Origin: Acidobacteriota bacterium | GTDB lineage: Bacteria; Acidobacteriota; Blastocatellia; Pyrinomonadales; Pyrinomonadaceae | NCBI GenBank assembly: GCA_016700075.1 | Contig: CP065000.1 | Location: 930,001 to 994,000, forward strand | Length of the DNA: 64,000 nucleotides | Direction: 5' to 3' | In this document: positions 7,312 to 15,665 of the stretch, piece after piece | Layout: every line of letters starts with the position of its first letter | Position numbering within the stretch: position 1 is the first letter of the stretch | Notes under the pieces: model-generated | What the model was told of the DNA's origin: nothing | What the model saw: only the letters and a program-made list of their open reading frames with translations | Database searches by the model: none | Position numbers and translations under genes: made by a program

Positions 7312-9053
7312 ACATATGCGGCGGCCCCGCGGGTCTCGTCCTGCTCTATACCGATGATTTCGGACATTTTCGCAACGAGCGGCCGAAGGGTCTTACGATC
7401 AAGCGAAGAAACAGCTATCACATTGCCAAATTCTCTGGCGAGTTTGTCGCGGATCATTTCCACGTTGTCAGATGCGATCAGGTCGGCTTTATTCAACACT
7501 ATCAACTGTTTGATCTCATTGAATTTGAGATCAGCAAGGATATTATTGACAGAACCGATCTGCTGCATCATCCGCGGGTTTGAAACGTCCACCACATGAA
7601 CAAGCAGAGAGCTATCGGCGATCTCCTCAAGCGTAGCACGAAATGCTGATACCAGCGCTTCCGGAAGATCCCGTATGAAACCAACGGTGTCGTTGATGAC
7701 GACCTCTTGCTCATACGGCAGCCGCAATCGACGTGTTGTCGGGTCGAGTGTCGCGAACATCTTCTTTTCGGCAAAAACCTCAGATTGGGTGAGCGCATTA
7801 AGAAGCGTCGATTTACCCGCGTTCGTGTAACCAACCAGCGAAACGATCGGCAAATTTGTCTCAAGACGAGTGCGTCTGCGTTCCTGCCGCTGACGGCCAA
7901 GATCGTCAACCTGACGTTCGAGCTGAGATATTCGAGTGCGTACGCGTCTGCGGTCCGTTTCCAGCTTCGTCTCGCCGGGACCTCGACCGCCGATGCCGCC
8001 TGCAAGACGAGAAAAAGCGGAGTTTTGCCCTACAACCAGCCGCGGGAGCAGATATTTCAATTGGGCAAGCTCGACCTGCAGCTTGCCTTCCCGGCTCTGT
8101 GCACGCTGGGCAAAGATGTCGAGGATCAGCTGCGGACGGTCGATGACCTTCAGTTCCGTGGCCTCAGAAAGCGAGCGCACCTGAGCGGGTGACAGTTCGG
8201 AATCGAAGACAAGCATATCCGCACCGAGCCTCATCGATCGAACCAAAAGCTCATCCAGCTTACCCTTTCCGAGTACGGTTCGCGGATCGATCTGAGAGCG
8301 GCGTTGAATGACCGTATCTAATACAACAACGTCTGCCGACAATGCGAGCTCTTTCAGCTCGGCCATTGACTCCTCGGCTTCTTCAATATCAGTGGTAGTT
8401 ACACCTACCAAGATCGCACGATCCCTGCCTGTATGCCTGTCTCGGGCAGTCAACCGTACCCGAGCCATCTCGTCCTCGAGCGAATTGATCAGCTCAGTGA
8501 AATTAACGCTCAAATGCGACGGCAATTGCGGCTCAAGGTTTTGATACGGCAACGAATGACCGTTCTTTCCTAAACTCTCTGAATTTGACGGAACAAGATG
8601 TGCGGAATGAACCAGGCCCGGCTGCCCTGTCCTGCGGTCAACTTCGATCGCGGAGATAAGATCGAGCCTCAGCAAAGCAAGATCTGTAAAGTCATCTTGC
8701 GTGAGGCTTTCGCCCATCAAATGGGTATGGACGCACCGTATGCCGCGAAACCTGTCCTCAGATGCACGAGCTCGCCCAATATCCGGGATCTCGATCTGCT
8801 TGGCCGTCCCGACCATCACATGCTCTACCTTGCCCTTTCGGTCTATCAGAACGCCGACTTGGCGGCCGATCTCGTGCGAGATCTCGCTCATTTGCCGAGC
8901 AAGCTCCGGTGTGATGATCGAATCGGCCGCCACCCGTCGGGTTGCGAGCTTTTCGATCCGTTTAAGTTGACTGTGTTTCAGCCCTTTGGTGAAACCTGTG
9001 ATTACGCCGATATTTATCAGCCTCCAAGTCCATATTATAGCAAATCGGTGCAA
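7308..9053 (-). CDS. hflX: GTPase HflX, long form
   Basis: Ribosome-associated GTPase that splits stalled or hibernating 70S ribosomes. An N-terminal extension (QVGVLIDRKGKVEHV, to about residue 160) marks the long HflX type. Then come the HflX domain (DPRTVLGKGKLDEL), the coiled linker around GGRGPGETKLETDRR, and the G domain with G1 GYTNAGKST near residue 405, G3 DTVGF and G4 NKAD. The start is doubtful. The only standard codon upstream of the conserved region is TTG at 9053, but an extended -10 (TGCTATAAT) lies downstream of it, inside this frame. GGAGG at 9021-9025 lies just before conserved coding sequence that has no ATG, GTG or TTG. Translation may really begin at ATC 9009-9011 or ATA 9015-9017. 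The annotated start is the formal choice. Confidence 0.9.
   Translation of the reverse strand: MHRFAIIWTWRLINIGVITGFTKGLKHSQLKRIEKLATRRVAADSIITPELARQMSEISHEIGRQVGVLIDRKGKVEHVMVGTAKQIEIPDIGRARASEDRFRGIRCVHTHLMGESLTQDDFTDLALLRLDLISAIEVDRRTGQPGLVHSAHLVPSNSESLGKNGHSLPYQNLEPQLPSHLSVNFTELINSLEDEMARVRLTARDRHTGRDRAILVGVTTTDIEEAEESMAELKELALSADVVVLDTVIQRRSQIDPRTVLGKGKLDELLVRSMRLGADMLVFDSELSPAQVRSLSEATELKVIDRPQLILDIFAQRAQSREGKLQVELAQLKYLLPRLVVGQNSAFSRLAGGIGGRGPGETKLETDRRRVRTRISQLERQVDDLGRQRQERRRTRLETNLPIVSLVGYTNAGKSTLLNALTQSEVFAEKKMFATLDPTTRRLRLPYEQEVVINDTVGFIRDLPEALVSAFRATLEEIADSSLLVHVVDVSNPRMMQQIGSVNNILADLKFNEIKQLIVLNKADLIASDNVEMIRDKLAREFGNVIAVSSLDRKTLRPLVAKMSEIIGIEQDETRGAAAYV
9034..9042 (-). promoter_or_regulatory. 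extended -10 promoter of hflX-pgpH
   Basis: On the minus strand TGC precedes a perfect TATAAT (9034-9039), giving the extended -10 motif TGnTATAAT. The -35 region is weak (TTATCC about 18 nt upstream). Initiation near 9027 would put GGAGG (9021-9025) at the very 5' end of the mRNA. Confidence 0.5.
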
Positions 9054-9117
9054 GTCGGGATAAGAGCTATCCCTTCGCAGCCGGTCAGCCGATTTCGCGG
9101 GACGATCGGCTTGGTAT

Positions 9118-9123
9118 TAGAAT
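9118..9123 (+). promoter_or_regulatory. -10 box directly in front of the LexA-like gene
   Basis: TAGAAT (five of six consensus positions) ends 6 nt before the ATG at 9130. Transcription would start at or next to that ATG. No Shine-Dalgarno sequence is present and no convincing -35 box was seen. Confidence 0.35.
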
Positions 9124-9129
9124 TCACTT

Positions 9130-9738
9130 ATGCCGGCCCGCACAAAACGTCAAAGTGAGGTGCTTCGTGTCATTGTTCGCGGTGTTGAAGAGAACGGGTA
9201 TCGCCCCTCTTATCAGGAGATCGCGGATGAACTCGGACTGAGGGCGAGATCTGGGATCGCACGGATCGTCGCCGAGTTGGAGCAACAAGGGCTACTGGAG
9301 CGGAATGGTGCTGACGGAAATTTCTCGCTGCACCTTACTGACGCCGCTGCATTGGCCTCACGAGATCTGGTTTCGATACTCTGGCTTGATGTTGGGCTTG
9401 ATCATGACAGAGACGATCTCTTGATCCCTTCGTTCATGATCGGATATCAAGCGCCGGAGAGGATACGTGCATTCCGCATGCCTGACAGCGCAATGGAGAC
9501 GGACGGAATTTCTGAAGATGATGTGGTCCTGATAGAACTCAGGCGCTCTGCGAAGGACGGCGACATCATTGTCGCGGCCCCAATCGGCCAATCGCCGGTT
9601 CTGCGCAGATATTTTCGCGTAGGCGGCGAGGTAGAATTGCGTGCTTCGGATGGCGATCCCGACAACACACGCCGCTTCCCATCCAACCTTATCGAGATCC
9701 GGGGCATTTATCGAGGATTGCTGAAACCTTTCTCGTAG
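9130..9738 (+). CDS. LexA-like repressor with degenerate protease site
   Basis: The protein has LexA architecture. An N-terminal winged helix (RQSEVLRVIVRGVEENGYRP, SYQEIADELGLRARSGIARI) binds DNA, and a C-terminal S24-like domain covers about residues 95-200. In functional LexA the core reads G-D-S-M-x3-G-I and a Lys follows in T-V-K-R. Here the aligned segments are PDSAMETDGI and PVLRRYF. The nucleophile position is Ala (a Ser lies one residue earlier) and the Lys position is Arg. No Ala-Gly cleavage site is apparent near residues 80-95. Self-cleavage on RecA filaments is therefore unlikely, and it may be a constitutive or ligand-controlled regulator. It is divergent from hflX and convergent with the M48 gene. 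A true lexA would be elsewhere. Confidence 0.8.
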   Translation: MPARTKRQSEVLRVIVRGVEENGYRPSYQEIADELGLRARSGIARIVAELEQQGLLERNGADGNFSLHLTDAAALASRDLVSILWLDVGLDHDRDDLLIPSFMIGYQAPERIRAFRMPDSAMETDGISEDDVVLIELRRSAKDGDIIVAAPIGQSPVLRRYFRVGGEVELRASDGDPDNTRRFPSNLIEIRGIYRGLLKPFS

Positions 9739-9741
9739 AGT

Positions 9742-10731
9742 CTATTTTCGTTCCATCAGACCGGCATATTGCCCGCTCTCGACCCATTTCAAGATCTCAG
9801 AAACCCGCCAGATCGGGAACGGGTGTGTCATGCCTGCGTTGATCATGTCCGCCCAGAACTTGTCGAGCTTGTTCTTATCGTAGTTCTCTTCAAAGTCGCG
9901 CGCCTGCTCAAGGAACAGGCCATAATCGATCTTTGATGCGAACGTGCCGCCAGCGAGCTTCATCATCGTGCGGGCGATAACGTCGGCATCCTGCGTAACG
10001 AGCAATGCCGCCCGGTCGCAGCTCAATTCAGCACGGCGTGCCCAAGCAAGCAGGGCTCCTGATATTCCGGCAGACACAATGAATTTGATGATCTCGGAGC
10101 CGGGAACGAGCCTGGCGACCGAGATATTGGCCAATGCCTCGATCAGCCTTGCGGCTGTGAGATACAACACGTGCTCGGCGTGTATGTGTCCCACCTCGTG
10201 AGCTATGACAGCGAGTGTTTCCTCGTCATTCAGCCTCTCGACCAGTGCGGAATGGATCACGATTATTGGTTTTTCGACACCGCCGGTGAAGGCGTTCACC
10301 AACGGATTCTGCTGCACGTAAAGGTCCGGCACTTCGACGCCAAGCGTGTTGCATGCCACTACGAGTTTGGCGTGAAGGTCCGGGCATTGTTTTGGAGTTA
10401 CTTTTACAGCACTTGCCATGAACGAAACGCGGATCGCAGATTCTCCTGTCCAGGCGAGTAACTTCTTAAGCGCGGAATCTACGCCCGGTATCGCCTTGAG
10501 CGTTTTAAGTGCTTGACTGTCTTCGGGATGAACATAGTCGTGCTTGTTGAGGGCTCCGAACTTCTTATGCGGCTCGTTCGATAGGGGCAGTTTGCACTTG
10601 CCGCAGTTCGCATCGCGGGGCTCATAGTCAGCCTTCACTGCATTTTTTTGTCCGCAGTAGCGGCATTTCACAAAATGTCCTTTGGCGATCTCTGCAGAAT
10701 TGTCAGTTTCGTCGTCCTTCTTCTTTGGCAT
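9742..10731 (-). CDS. M48-family zinc metallopeptidase with N-terminal zinc ribbon
   Basis: Peptidase with the HExxH site in VIAHEVGHIHAEH near residue 175. The third ligand region RRAELSCDRAA follows about 60 residues later, as in M48 enzymes. A four-cysteine zinc ribbon (CRYC...CGKC) occupies residues about 23-47. Unlike HtpX or Ste24 it has no clear set of transmembrane helices; one hydrophobic stretch (IIKFIVSAGISGALLAWA) lies between the two motif regions. The substrate is unknown. It follows the RNA methyltransferase gene by 47 nt and is probably last in that operon. No good ribosome binding site precedes the ATG. Confidence 0.85.
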   Translation of the reverse strand: MPKKKDDETDNSAEIAKGHFVKCRYCGQKNAVKADYEPRDANCGKCKLPLSNEPHKKFGALNKHDYVHPEDSQALKTLKAIPGVDSALKKLLAWTGESAIRVSFMASAVKVTPKQCPDLHAKLVVACNTLGVEVPDLYVQQNPLVNAFTGGVEKPIIVIHSALVERLNDEETLAVIAHEVGHIHAEHVLYLTAARLIEALANISVARLVPGSEIIKFIVSAGISGALLAWARRAELSCDRAALLVTQDADVIARTMMKLAGGTFASKIDYGLFLEQARDFEENYDKNKLDKFWADMINAGMTHPFPIWRVSEILKWVESGQYAGLMERK

Positions 10732-10778
10732 ATTTTGAGTTTAGTTAATCGAAAGCGTTAAAACAATTTCTTTGATGT

Positions 10779-11966
10779 TCATTGAACAAGCCTGACCACT
10801 GTTTCGACATGGTGTGTCTGCGGAAACAGATCCAGCATTGTGAATCCGGTTATCTTGTAGCCTGCCGCCAGAAGAGTTTTTAGGTCTCGAGCAAGGATAG
10901 ACGGCTCACAAGATACATACGAGACAGTTCGTACACCCGATGTTGCCAGATTCGCGATCAAGGCCTGCGGCGGCCCGCTGCGGGGCGGATCGAGAACGAC
11001 GGCATCGTACTTACCTAGAACGCCATCAGTACAGAAAAGTTCAACATCCGACGTCTGCACATTCACATTGGTCAAACCCGCACGCTTAGAATTCGCGATC
11101 GCATATTCTGCTGAGGGAGAGCTGCCCTCGACCGCATCGACGCTATCGAACTTTTGAGCAAGCGGCAATGAAAATAGTCCCACGCCGCAATAAAGATCGA
11201 GCGCCCGTTCACCGGCAAGCCCCTCGACAGCCGCTGTTACGAGCGGCTCAAGCATCGCGGAATTTGCTTGAAAAAAACACTCCGCTGAATAACGATACTC
11301 CAATCCCGCGACGATTCGGCTCAGTTCCGAATCCGAACCCTGAATATTGGGCGAAAACACAACTTTGCCTTGGTCATCAGCAGAGGCTTCCAATTCATCA
11401 GGCAGGTCATTTCCAAGAACATCACTCTTAGCCAATACTAAATTCAGTCCGTCCGACAGTATCGGGCAATTGTCGACAATGATCACATCGTCAGATCGGC
11501 GGCGCTTGAAGCCTACGGCATCTCGGTCACCATCGGTGTGCCAGCGGACACGGGTACGATAACCGAACTGCTTTGGGCTCTCGAAAACTATGGCAAGGTC
11601 CGGCATCTCAATGCCACCGATCCGCCGCAGACAGTCTCGGACGATCTCCCTTTTGGCAGCTATCTGCTCAGAATAAGTTAGGTGCTGAAAATTACACCCG
11701 CCGCAGAGACCGTAATGCGGACACGGCGGTTCAATGCGTTGGGGGCCGCTCTCGATCAGTTCTTCGATCTCGCACCACGCGATCTTGCCTTTTCGCCGGG
11801 TCACTTCCGCTACGATGACATCACCCGGAGCGGTCAAAGGAACAAAGAACGTCATTCCATCCGCGAATCCGATGCCAAGCCCGCCAGGGACGATGCGGTC
11901 GATACTTAGCGTGACCCGGTCGACCAAGCCGCCGATTTCGGGATTTTTTTTTAAAGCATCAGACAT
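10779..11966 (-). CDS. 23S rRNA (uracil-5-)-methyltransferase, RlmD/TrmA family
   Basis: SAM-dependent m5U methyltransferase. An N-terminal TRAM/OB domain (residues about 15-70) is followed by a cluster-binding CPHYGLCGGC, with a further Cys in VDNCPIL, matching the 4Fe-4S cysteines of RlmD. The SAM loop is ALDLYCGVGLFSLP, the catalytic region is VLDPPRSGP, and YVSCEPSILARDL carries the nucleophilic Cys. The exact target uridine cannot be read from sequence. The ATG at 11966 overlaps the upstream stop codon as ATGTCTGA, and an ATGGGG stretch upstream may serve as ribosome binding site; a longer start at 11996 is less likely. Length is 395 residues. Confidence 0.88.
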   Translation of the reverse strand: MSDALKKNPEIGGLVDRVTLSIDRIVPGGLGIGFADGMTFFVPLTAPGDVIVAEVTRRKGKIAWCEIEELIESGPQRIEPPCPHYGLCGGCNFQHLTYSEQIAAKREIVRDCLRRIGGIEMPDLAIVFESPKQFGYRTRVRWHTDGDRDAVGFKRRRSDDVIIVDNCPILSDGLNLVLAKSDVLGNDLPDELEASADDQGKVVFSPNIQGSDSELSRIVAGLEYRYSAECFFQANSAMLEPLVTAAVEGLAGERALDLYCGVGLFSLPLAQKFDSVDAVEGSSPSAEYAIANSKRAGLTNVNVQTSDVELFCTDGVLGKYDAVVLDPPRSGPPQALIANLATSGVRTVSYVSCEPSILARDLKTLLAAGYKITGFTMLDLFPQTHHVETVVRLVQ

Positions 11967-12633
11967 AAAAAAGCCCCATACGGGGAATACCGGCATCGTC
12001 TCGAAGCCGTTTAATAAGCATCAGGTCGTACGTTTTCTTATAATCTTCCGGCGTCATTGATGCCTTGTATTCCCGCAGTTGCGATGCGGTCTCTTTTTCG
12101 ATGATCTTGAGTTCGTTCTTATCCCAATTATCGAGTATCGACCGCTCCAGCATTCGCTCGATATCGGCCAGCGTAGCGTCGGTAGCAGCTTGATCATCTG
12201 TCATTTCCGCGAGCAATGCCCCCAACCTGGCGACTGCCCGCTCGGTGCCGTCGCCCAGGTTTGGCGACGTCAGCGAACTCAGCGTTTTTACCGATCGGCA
12301 AATATGCTCGCGGATCGCTTCGGGAGTCAGCCCATTGGCCGCAACCTCTGCGTCACCGGCGTCCTGACCGGCGTGTGCACGAAGCCATTCCGCATACTGA
12401 GCCTCTACCTCTTCGCGGCAATAGAAGAGACTTTTTATTGTCCTGGTACCGGGAGGCTGTCGGTCAAAAACGTCGAACACCGATTCGATCGACCGAATTA
12501 CGATGTGCAGGGGTATTCCGCGATCTTTCCAAGCCTCGATAAGCGTCCAGTCCAGCGGGCTCAAAAACAGATGCTTACCGCGCCGCCGTATGAACGTATC
12601 CTCTATCTCTGTGAAGTAGTTGTAATAATTCAC
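11959..12633 (-). CDS. conserved protein of unknown function
   Basis: A 224-residue soluble protein, not recognised. It opens with YYNYFTEIEDTFIRRRGK, then SPLDWTLIEAW and a predicted helical segment (IRSIESVFDVFD). The C-terminal half is also helical with a charged end (ETASQLREYKASM). The layout recalls DnaD-like or primosomal helical proteins, but no diagnostic motif supports that. It starts with GTG at 12631-12633 and its stop overlaps the methyltransferase start, so the two are translationally coupled. It is divergent from the mutase gene. Confidence 0.75.
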   Translation of the reverse strand: MNYYNYFTEIEDTFIRRRGKHLFLSPLDWTLIEAWKDRGIPLHIVIRSIESVFDVFDRQPPGTRTIKSLFYCREEVEAQYAEWLRAHAGQDAGDAEVAANGLTPEAIREHICRSVKTLSSLTSPNLGDGTERAVARLGALLAEMTDDQAATDATLADIERMLERSILDNWDKNELKIIEKETASQLREYKASMTPEDYKKTYDLMLIKRLRDDAGIPRMGLFYV

Positions 12634-12706
12634 GCGAAAACGATAGTTTAGCAGACCGCGAAGCCGTAATCAGCACCGTATCAGCAGACGATATGAGGAA
12701 ACGCTT

Positions 12707-12715
12707 TATGATAAT
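12707..12715 (+). promoter_or_regulatory. -10 region of the mutase gene, very short leader
   Basis: Overlapping TATGAT (12707-12712) and GATAAT (12710-12715) lie 12-15 nt before the ATG at 12728. The transcript leader would be only 6-9 nt, and no Shine-Dalgarno sequence is present. No good -35 box is visible. Confidence 0.35.
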
Positions 12716-12727
12716 CTAAAGCCGTCT

Positions 12728-14320
12728 ATGGCGGAGCGAAAAGATCGATTTACCACATCATCGGGTATAGAATTGCCCACAGACCTTAACCCTTCGAATA
12801 CGGCTCCGATTGACTACGCAAACGACCTTGGGGCGCCGGGCCAGTATCCATTTACACGCGGCGTCAGGCCAAATATGTACCGCGGCCGTTTTTGGACGAT
12901 GCGGCAGTATGCGGGCTTCGCCACGGCCGAAGAATCGAACGCCCGTTACCGGTATCTGCTGTCTCAAGGTACGACAGGACTGAGCGTAGCTTTTGATCTG
13001 CCCACACAGATCGGACTGGACAGCGACGACCCGCTTGCCGCCGGCGAGGTCGGCAAGGTCGGCGTCGCTATCGACAGTCTGGACGATATGCTCACGCTTT
13101 TCGACGGCATCCCGCTCGATCAGGTTACGACGTCGATGACGATCAACGCCACCGCGTCAACGCTGTTATGTCTTTATCTTGCCGTCGCGAAAAAGCAAGG
13201 CGTGTCGTTTGAAAAACTGGGCGGCACGATCCAGAACGACATTCTCAAAGAATATATTGCTCGCGGGACCTACATTTATCCGCCGCAACCAAGCCTGCGC
13301 CTGATCACCGACACCTTCAAGTTCTGTTCTGCTGAAGTCCCGAATTGGAACACCATTTCCATTTCCGGCTATCACATTCGCGAGGCCGGCTCGACCGCCG
13401 CCCAGGAGATCGCGTTTACGCTCGCGGACGCTATCTGCTATGTACAGTCGGCAATTGACGTCGGACTCGATGTCGATAAATTCGCCCCGAGGCTTTCATT
13501 CTTTTTCAATGCTCACAACGAGCTGCTTGAAGAGATAGCAAAATTCCGCGCCGCCCGGCGCCTTTGGGCACGGATAATGAAGGAGCGTTTCGGTGCCAAG
13601 GATCCGCGGTCCATGATGCTGCGTTTTCACACGCAGACGGCCGGCTCCACGCTCACAGCCCAACAGCCCGAGGTCAACGTCGTCCGCACAACGATACAGG
13701 CACTCGCGGCTGTCCTCGGCGGGACACAGTCGCTTCATACGAATTCGCTGGACGAAGCACTCGGCCTTCCCACAGAACACGCCGCCACGATCGCTCTTCG
13801 CACACAGCAAGTAATCGCCAATGAATCAGGTGTTGCTGATACCGTCGATCCGCTCGCAGGGAGTTATGCGATCGAGGAACTGACGACACAACTGGAAAAG
13901 CTCGCCGCCGAATACATTGAAAAGATCGACGCCATGGGCGGAATGCTGCGCGCGATCGAGGCCGGCTATGTTCAAAGCGAGATCCAGGACGCCGCCTACG
14001 AATACCAGCGTGCGGTCGAAAAAGGCGAGGCTGTTGTAGTTGGCGTGAACGCGTTTCGCTCAGCTGAAGAACCTATTCCTATCCTTCGCATAGACGAGCG
14101 CATCGAACGCGATCAGATCGAACGTGTGCGTGCTGTCCGTGCAAAGCGCGATGCCGCATCCGCCAATCGATGTCTAGCCGCTATCAAAGCCGCGGCAGGC
14201 GAGGACGGCAATCTCGTCCCGCTCATACTTGAGGCTGTTGAGAATGATGTAACTGTCGGTGAAATAAGTGACAAATTAAGAGAGGTTTGGGGAGAGTACC
14301 GCGAGTCGGTGACCATCTGA
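12728..14320 (+). CDS. mcmA1: methylmalonyl-CoA mutase, large-subunit catalytic domain
   Basis: Catalytic TIM-barrel subunit of B12-dependent acyl-CoA mutase, which interconverts methylmalonyl-CoA and succinyl-CoA. Motifs include YPFTRGVRPNMYRGRFWTMR, GLSVAFDLPTQIGLDSDD, ISGYHIREAGSTAAQE and GGTQSLHTNSLDEALGLP. At 530 residues it covers the barrel but lacks the C-terminal cobalamin-binding domain. Such two-gene enzymes need a separate B12-binding subunit of about 140 residues, and none is in this window. The residue pattern fits methylmalonyl-CoA, but related isobutyryl- or ethylmalonyl-type mutases cannot be excluded by eye. Confidence 0.88.
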   Translation: MAERKDRFTTSSGIELPTDLNPSNTAPIDYANDLGAPGQYPFTRGVRPNMYRGRFWTMRQYAGFATAEESNARYRYLLSQGTTGLSVAFDLPTQIGLDSDDPLAAGEVGKVGVAIDSLDDMLTLFDGIPLDQVTTSMTINATASTLLCLYLAVAKKQGVSFEKLGGTIQNDILKEYIARGTYIYPPQPSLRLITDTFKFCSAEVPNWNTISISGYHIREAGSTAAQEIAFTLADAICYVQSAIDVGLDVDKFAPRLSFFFNAHNELLEEIAKFRAARRLWARIMKERFGAKDPRSMMLRFHTQTAGSTLTAQQPEVNVVRTTIQALAAVLGGTQSLHTNSLDEALGLPTEHAATIALRTQQVIANESGVADTVDPLAGSYAIEELTTQLEKLAAEYIEKIDAMGGMLRAIEAGYVQSEIQDAAYEYQRAVEKGEAVVVGVNAFRSAEEPIPILRIDERIERDQIERVRAVRAKRDAASANRCLAAIKAAAGEDGNLVPLILEAVENDVTVGEISDKLREVWGEYRESVTI

Positions 14321-14452
14321 TCAAGACGGTCATGATCACCCGACTCGCAGGAGTCTAAGAACCCAGAATAACGCTCGCTGTCGTGTGGTGGGCAGATACA
14401 TTGAGCTTCACCTCCCGGCATCTACCGGATTCGAAGACTTGAAATTAAAATA

Positions 14453-14485
14453 GAGGGTGGCGCCCCTGTTGTTAACGCCACCCTC
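14453..14485. terminator. strong inverted repeat after the mutase gene
   Basis: GAGGGTGGCG (14453-14462) pairs perfectly with CGCCACCCTC (14476-14485) across a 13-nt loop. No T tract follows on either strand, so it is a hairpin of terminator size but not a canonical intrinsic terminator. It lies about 130 nt beyond the mutase stop. Confidence 0.4.
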
Positions 14486-14763
14486 GAAGATCAAAGTAAT
14501 TGTTAATCGGTCAATTGACCGGTAAAGCTGCCCCCTTGTCCGAACCATACTTCTGCAACTCACCTTTTTCATTAACAGTAACTCCGATCGAATTGGTCAT
14601 CCGGGATCAGGATGTATTTGGATATTCCTGCTGATCAAGTCCCTGGCGGATACTCAATGTTCGCTTCCCAATTTCGAACGTCGCTTGTGACCTGAAACCA
14701 AATTAACGCACAACAAATAGTTAGTTCTGTGCGCTTTCGCACATAGGAGAACTTTATTCAGAC
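14486..14763. other. non-coding or decayed stretch left of the IS
   Basis: No intact gene is seen. On the minus strand a 29-codon frame (14511-14600) ends GELQKYGSDKGAALPVN. The same frame upstream, separated by one TGA, reads TFEIGKRTLSIRQGLDQQEY. This looks like remains of a gene, but too little is left to identify it. On the plus strand a 6-bp hairpin TGTGCG-CTTT-CGCACA (14728-14743) and AGGAGA (14745-14750) directly precede the IS. They may be the leader of a gene whose start was lost. Confidence 0.3.
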
Positions 14764-14789
14764 TGTAAACCTCCCGTAATTAGTACCAG

Positions 14790-15665
14790 TTAGGAATAAA
14801 CATTTCCGGTGTTATGTTTTGTGAGATATTCGCTGGGAGGCATGCCTCCCAGCGAATCGTGCGGGCGGTGGTGGTTGTAGATTTCCAACCATTTTTCCGT
14901 TTGCGATCTCACGTCCGATAAACTCTCAAAGATGTACATATCAAGCACGGCCTCGCGGTACGTGCGGTTAAAGCGTTCGATAAAGCCGTTCTGCATCGGC
15001 TTGCCGGGCTGCGTGAACTCAAGCTCGACTCCGTTCTTTTCGGCCCAATCGGCCACTGCCACGGCCGTGAACTCCGGCCCGTTGTCGAATCTCAGTCTGA
15101 CGGGAAGCCCTCGCCACTCAGATATCTGATCCAGCACTCTTGTCACCCTCTGCGAAGGCAGGCTCGTGTCCACCTCGATCGCCAGAGCCTCACGGTTAAA
15201 GTCGTCCACTACGTTAAAGGTCCGGAACCGTCGTCCGTCCCACAGTGCGTCGCTCATGAAATCGGCCGACCAGCAATGGTTCGCGGCCTGCGGTACGCTT
15301 AGCGGGTCGGGATTCCGGGCCGGCAATCTCCGTTTGTGCTTTCGACGCTTATTCAGCTTCATTTCGCAATAAACACGGTATACACGCTTGTGATTCCAAC
15401 CTTTCCCCTCTCGCCGCAGCATCGCGAAGAACTTCCCGAATCCCATCTCAGGATGCAATCCCGCAAGTCTCGCCAGAGCCTCTTCGATCTCCGTATCCTT
15501 ATTTGCCCGTACCTTGCGATAGTGAAACACGGTCCTCGACAGTTTCATCAACGAACATGCCCGCCTCTCGCTTATCAGGTGCTTCGCCCTGATGTGCGTC
15601 ACCACGATCCGTTTCTCTACCGCTCCCAGGGCTTTTTTTCGATCACGTCCTTTAACACTCGGCAA
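14790..15665 (-). CDS. IS3-family transposase OrfB (DDE integrase core)
   Basis: Catalytic half of the transposase. An HTH_21-like region (KHLISERRACSLMKLSRT) precedes an rve-type DDE core: the first Asp in CWSADFMSD, the second in LRFDNGPEF, and Glu in MQNGFIERFNR, spaced as in IS3 elements. The end YNHHRPHDSLGGMPPSEYL is typical. It overlaps orfA in the -1 frame. The run A-AAA-AAG on the minus strand (15632-15638) is a likely slippery site for producing the OrfAB fusion transposase, as known for IS3 family members. Both frames are intact, so the element may be active. Confidence 0.9.
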   Translation of the reverse strand: MPSVKGRDRKKALGAVEKRIVVTHIRAKHLISERRACSLMKLSRTVFHYRKVRANKDTEIEEALARLAGLHPEMGFGKFFAMLRREGKGWNHKRVYRVYCEMKLNKRRKHKRRLPARNPDPLSVPQAANHCWSADFMSDALWDGRRFRTFNVVDDFNREALAIEVDTSLPSQRVTRVLDQISEWRGLPVRLRFDNGPEFTAVAVADWAEKNGVELEFTQPGKPMQNGFIERFNRTYREAVLDMYIFESLSDVRSQTEKWLEIYNHHRPHDSLGGMPPSEYLTKHNTGNVYS

